DNA from: an uncultured Rhizobiaceae group bacterium
GTDB lineage: Bacteria > Pseudomonadota > Alphaproteobacteria > Rhizobiales > Rhizobiaceae
DNA length: 64,000 nt
Direction of reading: 5' to 3'
NCBI GenBank assembly: GCA_937930845.1
Contig: CALHBJ010000004.1
Coordinates: 1 to 64,000 of the forward strand
Shown: one piece after another, positions 58,611 to 64,000 of the stretch
Layout of the letters: each line of letters begins with the position of its first letter
Numbering within the stretch: position 1 is the stretch's first letter
Made by a program: the position numbers and the translations under genes
Notes under the pieces: generated by a model
Told to the model about the DNA's origin: nothing
The model's database searches: none
What the model saw: only the letters and a program-made list of their open reading frames with translations

Positions 58611-59805
58611 TCTTTCAAATTTCGATGCAATTGTTCTCGGCGCGGGCGGGGCAGGGCTGATGTGCGCGGCCACCACCGGGCAATTGGGTCGCACAGTGTT
58701 GGTGATTGACCACGCAGACGAACCGGGCAAGAAAATACTGATCTCAGGCGGCGGGCGTTGCAACTTCACCAATACGGGCACGGTTGCCGAGCGGTTTATT
58801 TCTGCGAATCCGCACTTTTCCAAGAGTGCATTGGGCCGATATTCGGCGCAGGATTTTGTCGATCTCGTCGAGCGCCATGGCATTGCCTATCATGAGAAAA
58901 CACTGGGCCAGCTGTTTTGTGACGGGTCGGCGAAGCAGATTGTCGATCTGTTGCTTGCCGAATGTGCTGCTGCGGCCCAATCGGGTGGGGATGTTCAATT
59001 TTCCTTTGGCAAGAGCATTGAAGATGTGAGCCATGGCGATGGCATTTACACGGTCACGGTGGGTGGGCGGCGCGTGACGGCACCGGCATTGGTGATTGCC
59101 ACCGGCGGCCCATCGATCCCTAAACTTGGGGCAACGGATTTTGCCTATGAATTGGGGCGTCAATTCGGGCTGAAAATTGTGGAGCCGCGACCGGCGCTTG
59201 TGCCTTTCACCCTGTCTGGAGACGAGGCGCTGTTTCGCGACCTTTCCGGCGTGGCAACGGAAACACTGGTGCGCTTTGGTAAAACTGCTTTCAGAGAAGC
59301 ATCTTTGTTCACTCATAAGGGATTGTCCGGCCCTGCAATTTTGCAGATATCTTCCTATTGGCGGCACGGCGAAGCCATTGGTGTCGACTTTTTGCCCAGC
59401 CGTACCGGGGATTGGATGCTGGCCAATAAACGCAAAAACCCTTCCATGAAAATTCAGTCCCTGCTTGCATCTGCTTTGCCAGACCGGTTGGCCGAAGCGC
59501 TCGTTCAGCGACTGGGACTGTCGGGTCAATTGGGCGAAATTGCCGACAAAGCACTCAGTGGGGCCGAAACGCATTTGCATGACTGGAAATTCCTGCCCAG
59601 CGGCACTGAGGGATTTGCAAAGGCGGAAGTTACCGTTGGCGGGATCAGCACCGATGGATTGTCGTCGCGCACCATGGAAGCCCGCAAGGTGAAAGGGCTT
59701 TACGTGATCGGTGAAGCGGTTGATGTGACCGGTTGGCTGGGCGGATATAATTTCCAGTGGGCGTGGTCGAGTGGATGGGCGGCCGGACAAGCGCTGGCGG
59801 AGTAG
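58600..59805 (+). CDS. FAD-dependent oxidoreductase, BaiN/HI0933 family
   Basis: A 401-residue flavoprotein. The FAD-binding N-terminus is FDAIVLGAGGAGLMCAATTGQLG, followed by the family hallmark KKILISGGGRCNFTNTG near residue 46, LVIATGGPSIPKLGATDFAYELG near 160 and the C-terminal VIGEAVDVTGWLGGYNFQWAWSSGWAAG in short: GEAVDVTGWLGGYNFQWAWS. Members are widespread and mostly uncharacterised; BaiN in gut bacteria reduces bile acid intermediates. ATG 58600 is the only good start but lies in a hairpin arm. It ends the long plus-strand run and converges with the cytochrome gene. Role unknown. Confidence 0.87.
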   Translation: MGVSLSNFDAIVLGAGGAGLMCAATTGQLGRTVLVIDHADEPGKKILISGGGRCNFTNTGTVAERFISANPHFSKSALGRYSAQDFVDLVERHGIAYHEKTLGQLFCDGSAKQIVDLLLAECAAAAQSGGDVQFSFGKSIEDVSHGDGIYTVTVGGRRVTAPALVIATGGPSIPKLGATDFAYELGRQFGLKIVEPRPALVPFTLSGDEALFRDLSGVATETLVRFGKTAFREASLFTHKGLSGPAILQISSYWRHGEAIGVDFLPSRTGDWMLANKRKNPSMKIQSLLASALPDRLAEALVQRLGLSGQLGEIADKALSGAETHLHDWKFLPSGTEGFAKAEVTVGGISTDGLSSRTMEARKVKGLYVIGEAVDVTGWLGGYNFQWAWSSGWAAGQALAE

Positions 59806-59857
59806 TAGAACCTCCCCGCCATCGTAGAGATCATTGCAGTCCGCCAATCTCCTGTTT

Positions 59858-61678
59858 TCAAAGTGTCTTGAGATATTCCAGCAGGCTTAATTTGTCTTCT
59901 TCGCTTAGCTTATCGACCCCATATTCATGCCCGCCATTGCCATTGCCCAGTTTGGGTTGATTGACTTTGAACAGGAAATTATTGCCATTGCCGGAGCCCG
60001 TTTTGAAGCCGACCTTTTGCGGGTCATATTCGCGGGTGCCGAGATAAAAAGCAGTGGGCCTTTGATTTGCCGGTAATAGCAAGTCGTACAGGGTGGGGAC
60101 CGAACCATTGTGCAAATAGGGCGCGGTGGCCCAGATACCATCTAAAGGCCGTGCTTTGTAACCAAGTGTTGGGTGGCGGGCCGTCAGGCATGTGTGGTGG
60201 GCTTCGGCTGCAGAAATGCGCTTCAAACGCCCCGACGCGCCAGCCTGACCCGACAGCACGCTTTCGAACAACCGCCCGGCAGCGCCACCAACCACATCGC
60301 GCAAATGATAAACCGTTGCCTGACGAACCATGGCATGAAGCAAATCATATCCCGGTTCGCGCTTTCTAAACTCGCGCCCAGTCGTGGTGTTGAATGTGCC
60401 AGCCAACCGGCCCGTTGGCACTTCATATACATAGGCATTACAAGCCATTTGGATGTCAGTGCGGTTTTTGTCATCCGTGTCCTGGAACAGGATCATCTTC
60501 TCGGTCGGCTGACCGCGTTTTTGTATCTCTTTTGATTGATGGCAGTCACGGCAATTGGCGGCAAAGAGAGCCTTGCCTCGTGCCAAGCGGCTTTTGTCGA
60601 TTGCCGGAAAGTGGGAAGGCCATAGCGGGGCCTGTAAATTTGAGATCAGACGTTCAAATTGGATCAGGTTTTTGGAGTTAAGGCTTGATGCCAACCCGAT
60701 GCCACGTTTTTGGGTGACTACTTCGCCAAAGACACCGATGACCTGGCCCGCATTGCGCCCATAGGCTCCCAGATCGGGCGAAGAACTGTTGCGTTTCCAA
60801 ACCCGCGTGTTGCGAGCAGCGCCGTTCCATTGAACGAATTTCTGTTTGTAGATGTCCCACAGGAACGGATAGCTCACCGGTGCAGAGGGCGCATTGCCGG
60901 CGAAATTGGTCACGCCTGCAAATTGGGTCATCTTGTTGTAGAGTCGCCCAAGTGCATCTACGCGGCCATATCCATATTTGATTGAAGTGCGGTTGGTGCG
61001 TTTTGCCTGGAGTTGCCAGGCAAGGTGGCGGTCAAATGCCGTGTTCAAAAGGGCGCGGTTTTCTACCGTATCGCGCCCGTTGAGAACCCGAGCAGCAAAG
61101 CGTTCCCATTTTTCCGGATTTTCGCGGGTGGCAACCAATGCATTGTCCAGCGCCTCAACATAAGACTGGAAGTCTCCCATGGAGGGGCCGCCGAAGATAA
61201 TTTGGGTCGTACCCTGATATTCCACCTTGCCCATATGGCAAGCGCCGCATGTCATGCCCAGCCACGGCTCGCTGGTCGCCGCCGTATCGCCCTTTTGGTC
61301 CGCATACCAACGCAACCGTGTCGCCTGCAATGCCTTATCTGCTTGCCGGTCGATTGCAAAACCGAGGGGAAAATCTGTTGATGCCGGACCAGGGGGATAA
61401 TTGAAACGCGCCAAATGCGCCCGTTGCTTAAACAAGCTCTTAGACCCGGCCTGCTCCAAAGCCTGATACCAGGCATAAGGTATCAGCCTTGAACCTTGCG
61501 ATGCACTGGACCAAAAATTTTGTTGTGCAGCAGTCCAGTTTTGAATCCTGTCGCCGGTCGACTGTTCAGACTCAATCTGCAGACTGCGTTCAACGTTACA
61601 TCCCGCCAGGGCAAGCGGAAGGGTGCAGACCAATGCTGCAATGCCATGCCTGTATTGATGACTTGCCCAAATTGCCAT
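59858..61678 (-). CDS. Di-heme c-type cytochrome lipoprotein, RoxA-like
   Basis: A 606-residue exported lipoprotein with two covalent heme sites. The lipobox is LALAGC, with Cys near residue 27. Heme motifs are TCGACHMG (about 143) and NCRDCHQS (about 390). The C-terminal region AHHTCLTARHPTLGYKARPLDGIWATAPYLHNGSVPTLYDLL (in short: LDGIWATAPYLHNGSVPTLYDLL) resembles di-heme peroxidases and rubber oxygenase RoxA, and GGPSMGDFQSYVEALDNAL is also seen in RoxA-like proteins. It could oxidise a hydrophobic substrate or act as a peroxidase at the cell surface. ATG 61678 is the start. It stands alone on minus. Confidence 0.78.
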   Translation of the reverse strand: MAIWASHQYRHGIAALVCTLPLALAGCNVERSLQIESEQSTGDRIQNWTAAQQNFWSSASQGSRLIPYAWYQALEQAGSKSLFKQRAHLARFNYPPGPASTDFPLGFAIDRQADKALQATRLRWYADQKGDTAATSEPWLGMTCGACHMGKVEYQGTTQIIFGGPSMGDFQSYVEALDNALVATRENPEKWERFAARVLNGRDTVENRALLNTAFDRHLAWQLQAKRTNRTSIKYGYGRVDALGRLYNKMTQFAGVTNFAGNAPSAPVSYPFLWDIYKQKFVQWNGAARNTRVWKRNSSSPDLGAYGRNAGQVIGVFGEVVTQKRGIGLASSLNSKNLIQFERLISNLQAPLWPSHFPAIDKSRLARGKALFAANCRDCHQSKEIQKRGQPTEKMILFQDTDDKNRTDIQMACNAYVYEVPTGRLAGTFNTTTGREFRKREPGYDLLHAMVRQATVYHLRDVVGGAAGRLFESVLSGQAGASGRLKRISAAEAHHTCLTARHPTLGYKARPLDGIWATAPYLHNGSVPTLYDLLLPANQRPTAFYLGTREYDPQKVGFKTGSGNGNNFLFKVNQPKLGNGNGGHEYGVDKLSEEDKLSLLEYLKTL

Positions 61679-61834
61679 CTCACCTTGCCATGCAAAGCGG
61701 CCGACCTCTCAGATATTCACAACACAAGCGCGATGTCTGAGCGACCAATACCCCGCCGAAACACTAGGCAATAATGGTGAATAGATCAATTATCTAACGT
61801 TTTCATTAAGTTACGTTGGGTTAAGGGGCGTAGA

Positions 61835-62230
61835 TTATCCGGCGCTATCGGGGATCATGTCGTTTTCTTCCAATACCTTACGGGCCACGCGAAAGCACTC
61901 GAGGCTCTGTGGCACACCGCAATAAATTCCGATGACATGAATGATGGCCCGGATTTCTTCCATCGAAACCCCGTTGTTGATGGCACCGCGACAGTGAATT
62001 TCCCATTCAGTCATTTTGCCCAATGCGCCGATCATGGACAGATTCATCATGGAACGGGTTTTGGCGTCGATCACATCGTCACCCCATCCAAAGCCCCAGC
62101 ACCAGGCGGTCATGGCCTCCTGGAATGGTCGTGTGAGCGCGTCGGCGGATGCAAGGTTCTTCTCCACATACTCCGCCCCCAGCGTGGTTTTGCGTTGTTC
62201 AAGGCCCGTTTCAAAAAGCTTGTCGTCCAT
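61835..62230 (-). CDS. Carboxymuconolactone decarboxylase-family protein
   Basis: A 131-residue all-helical protein of the CMD/AhpD superfamily, closest in length and layout to PcaC (4-carboxymuconolactone decarboxylase). Visible segments are LGAEYVEKNLASADALTRPFQE, WGDDVIDAKTRSMMNLSMIGALG in short: DAKTRSMMNLSM, and the conserved HCRGAINNGVSMEEIRAIIHV with one Cys and two His. It lacks the CxxC of AhpD-type peroxidases. No other protocatechuate genes are near, so the substrate may differ. ATG 62230. The gene is divergent from the Lin0512 pair with 180 bp between. Confidence 0.83.
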   Translation of the reverse strand: MDDKLFETGLEQRKTTLGAEYVEKNLASADALTRPFQEAMTAWCWGFGWGDDVIDAKTRSMMNLSMIGALGKMTEWEIHCRGAINNGVSMEEIRAIIHVIGIYCGVPQSLECFRVARKVLEENDMIPDSAG

Positions 62231-62411
62231 GTCTGTTTCTCCCGTGTTTTGAAAGAGCGTGGCTTAGAGTGACAGGGAACTCAATCGAACATTGCCAACG
62301 GATAGCGCATCATCTGGGGAAAGAATTTTGCAGAAGGGAAAAGCTGTTAGCTGCACCTGAATTCGCGCTAGGTTATCGCCAGATCTATTTTGTCACAGCG
62401 GGAATTTGCAC

Positions 62412-62777
62412 ATGCCACTCAAACGCATGGTCATGGAGTTGGGAATGGGAACTGATCTTCAAGGCGAAGATTATACCAAGGCCGCGTGCCGGGCTCTGCA
62501 CAATGCGCTGCGTCAAAACTCGCTCACTGTGGCGGATGCCTTTGGGGTTTCGCGGGATGAAATGGTGGTGGAGATCGTGATTGGTGTTCAACATCCTGAC
62601 CGTGTCGACACGCAAATGGTTGCCGATGTCTTGCCCTATGGCAGCCGCACGGTGCGTGTGGAGCAGGGCGGCATGGACACGCCCAAGGAAAATGGGGGCA
62701 CCACCGTTATGGCAAATGCTGCCGTTCTTGTTTTTCTTGACCTGCCAGAGGGAACCCATGGGGAGGCGGCCACATGA
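62412..62777 (+). CDS. Lin0512-family protein, copy 1
   Basis: A 121-residue protein of an uncharacterised family (Lin0512 type). The family signature is at the start: LKRMVMELGMGTDLQGEDYTKAACRAL in short: ELGMGTDLQGEDYTKAA. It continues with VADAFGVSRDEMVVEIVIGVQHP and VADVLPYGSRTVRVEQGGM, then a C-terminal VMANAAVLVFLD. The fold is probably alpha/beta and cytoplasmic. It overlaps copy 2 by four bases (ATGA), so the products are made together and, being 35-40% alike by eye in the N-terminal part, may pair. ATG 62412 is used; a TTG two codons earlier is possible. Confidence 0.75.
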   Translation: MPLKRMVMELGMGTDLQGEDYTKAACRALHNALRQNSLTVADAFGVSRDEMVVEIVIGVQHPDRVDTQMVADVLPYGSRTVRVEQGGMDTPKENGGTTVMANAAVLVFLDLPEGTHGEAAT

Positions 62778-63130
62778 GCGCGCCTAAGCCTCCACTGAAA
62801 CGCATCATATTGGAAATGGGTACGGGCAATGACCTCTATGGCGAAGACTATACGAAAGCGGCAAAACGCGCTGTGCAGGACGCGATACACCATTCATCCA
62901 TCATCCTGTTCACAAGCCTGGGTATCGATCCGCAGACCATGCAGATTGAACTGAATATCGCAGCACAAAAGCCACAAGAGGTTGATCTGGAAGAGGTCGC
63001 CCGTGAATTGCCTTACGGTCAGGTATTTCCAAAAGCCGTTTTTGGTGGGCTGGACATCCATGATGAAGACAATGACCGCACCAGCGTCATTGTGAATGCC
63101 GGCATTATTGTGCGTTTGCCGCTGGGATGA
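62774..63130 (+). CDS. Lin0512-family protein, copy 2
   Basis: A 118-residue paralogue of the preceding gene: LKRIILEMGTGNDLYGEDYTKAAKRAV in short: EMGTGNDLYGEDYTKAA at the same place, LFTSLGIDPQTMQIELNIAAQKP, VARELPYGQVFPKAVFGGLDI and a C-terminal VIVNAGIIVRLPLG. Both copies share the GEDYTKAAxRA core and the LPYG turn, but diverge elsewhere, which suggests an old duplication and a heteromer. Function is unknown. ATG 62774 overlaps the stop of copy 1. The downstream TolC-type gene runs the other way. Confidence 0.75.
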   Translation: MSAPKPPLKRIILEMGTGNDLYGEDYTKAAKRAVQDAIHHSSIILFTSLGIDPQTMQIELNIAAQKPQEVDLEEVARELPYGQVFPKAVFGGLDIHDEDNDRTSVIVNAGIIVRLPLG

Positions 63131-63168
63131 TTATTGGGGGGGAGTGGATTGAAGCGCCAAATGGGGTG

Positions 63169-64000
63169 TTAGCGCCCGGAGGGAGTGCGCAGTCCGAACC
63201 AGCGGTCGACTGTTTTCTCGTAATGCTCTTTCGGCTCATAGCGGGCGACCTTCAGGCGAAGGCGTTTCGCATCCAGGCGACCTACTGACGACAAAAGACC
63301 GTAACCGGCAACGATGCGGTTGCGTTTGGCCTGAACAAGCGCCAACTGGGCATTGAGCAGTGTGCTTTGCGTTTGCAGAACATCAAGCTGGGTGCGCTGC
63401 CCCACATTGCGTTCTTCGGTCACGCCTTCAACGGCAATGCGTGCGGCCCGTACCTGGGCCTGATTGGAACGGATATTGGCACGGGCGGTCACCAGCGTAG
63501 TCCAGGATGCAACAATGTCGTTGCGAACCTGGTCGCGAACCTGATCAACTTCAATGCGGCGCTGGCCCAGAATTTCCTTGTTCTGACGCACGGTCGCGCT
63601 GGCGCCTCCACCCTGATAGAGCGGCACAGACAGATTAAGCGTGGCGGCGGCGGACGCGCTGTCATTGCCCTGAACGCCATTGTTGAAGTCCCGGTTGGCC
63701 GAACCGCGCAAGGATAGTGTTGGCAGAAATTCGCCCTCTGCGGTTTTCACATTGAACGCTGCCAAATCGACAATATGTTGGGTCATGCGAATGGCCGGGT
63801 GTTCAACGGCACCAATGGAAATGGCCTGTTCCAATGAATGGGGATAAAGCCGCAGGACGGGCCTTGGTGAATTTAGTTTTCCCGGGTTCTTGCCGATGAT
63901 CTGGCGATAGACGGCGCGCGCGGCCTGGAGATTGGCATTGGCGGTGGCCAGTTCGGCCTGGGCGAGCGCCAACTGGCCTTCACTTTGGGCCAGATCGGTG
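63169..64000 (-). CDS. TolC-family outer membrane efflux protein, C-terminal part (cut by window edge)
   Basis: The frame is open to the right edge, so the N-terminus is missing. The visible 277 residues are the second half of a TolC-type channel: long amphipathic helices (ALAQAELATANANLQAARAVYRQIIG, then EVDQVRDQVRNDIVASWTTLVTARANIRSN in short: QVRNDIVASWTTL), the beta-strand segment FLPTLSLRGSANRDFNNG, the turn LNLSVPLYQGGGASATVRQNKE in short: VPLYQGG, and RTQLDVLQTQSTLLNAQLALVQAKRN in short: QLDVLQTQSTLLNAQ. Such proteins form the exit duct of tripartite efflux or type I secretion systems. Partners are not in this window. Confidence 0.9.
   Translation of the reverse strand, partial: TDLAQSEGQLALAQAELATANANLQAARAVYRQIIGKNPGKLNSPRPVLRLYPHSLEQAISIGAVEHPAIRMTQHIVDLAAFNVKTAEGEFLPTLSLRGSANRDFNNGVQGNDSASAAATLNLSVPLYQGGGASATVRQNKEILGQRRIEVDQVRDQVRNDIVASWTTLVTARANIRSNQAQVRAARIAVEGVTEERNVGQRTQLDVLQTQSTLLNAQLALVQAKRNRIVAGYGLLSSVGRLDAKRLRLKVARYEPKEHYEKTVDRWFGLRTPSGR

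Noticed and set aside
1-64000. CRISPR array, prophage, transposon, tRNA or rRNA genes
   Set aside because: I saw no regularly spaced repeats, transposase or phage motifs, or cloverleaf-like sequences in the gaps; all non-coding stretches are shorter than about 430 bases.

Overview
The window reads as chromosomal DNA of an alphaproteobacterium of the Hyphomicrobiales (Rhizobiales) type, probably marine or aquatic. The main taxonomic clue is a complete six-gene set for the very-long-chain acyl modification of lipid A (acpXL, fabZ, two fabF-type genes, adh, lpxXL; 38.7-44.2 kb), which is typical of that order. Organosulfonate genes point to a habitat with taurine and sulfolactate. I see no insertion sequence, CRISPR array, prophage, rRNA or tRNA. 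One gene is cut at each edge (valS on the left, a TolC-type gene on the right).

Layout. 0-5 kb: housekeeping genes (end of valS, a FadL-type porin, clpP, clpX). 5-8 kb: a GT8 glycosyltransferase, a cytochrome P450 with an unusual I-helix, and a secreted protein. 8-17.2 kb: two cobalamin blocks facing each other (cobK-cbiD on minus; cobA-cobB-cobC-cbiB on plus), separated by a CpdB-type phosphoesterase and a frameshifted LuxR-type remnant. 17.1-21.9 kb: a hydrolase with a Lys-rich tail, MOSC and DUF922 proteins, an M20 deacylase and an L,D-transpeptidase.

22-37 kb is the C2-sulfonate module. Tpa deaminates taurine to sulfoacetaldehyde, Xsc cleaves that to acetyl phosphate and sulfite, and SoeABC oxidises sulfite to sulfate at the membrane. 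A MocR-type regulator (TauR) is encoded between tpa and xsc. Upstream of tpa, tauR and xsc I find the same pair of direct repeats, CTGG(A/T)NC(C/T)AA-like, 23-24 bp apart, which is a candidate TauR regulon signature. 37-44 kb holds a degenerate ManC-like protein and the lipid A acyl cluster, where one of the two ketosynthases has lost its catalytic Cys and both His.

44-60 kb is a second, C3-sulfonate module reading almost entirely on plus: a GntR/UTRA regulator (divergent), SuyA and SuyB (sulfolactate sulfo-lyase), SlcC and ComC (two dehydrogenases that together invert sulfolactate stereochemistry), a ferredoxin-reductase-type flavoprotein, an acyl-CoA synthetase, a branched-chain-amino-acid-type ABC transporter (binding protein, two permeases, two ATPases) and a BaiN-type flavoprotein. 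Two unrelated potassium-channel genes of lower GC are wedged into this run. Sulfite from both modules can be handled by SoeABC. The window ends with a RoxA-like di-heme lipoprotein, a carboxymuconolactone-decarboxylase-like protein, a tandem pair of Lin0512-family genes and the TolC fragment.

Functional names rest on reading motifs and gene context; no database search was run.
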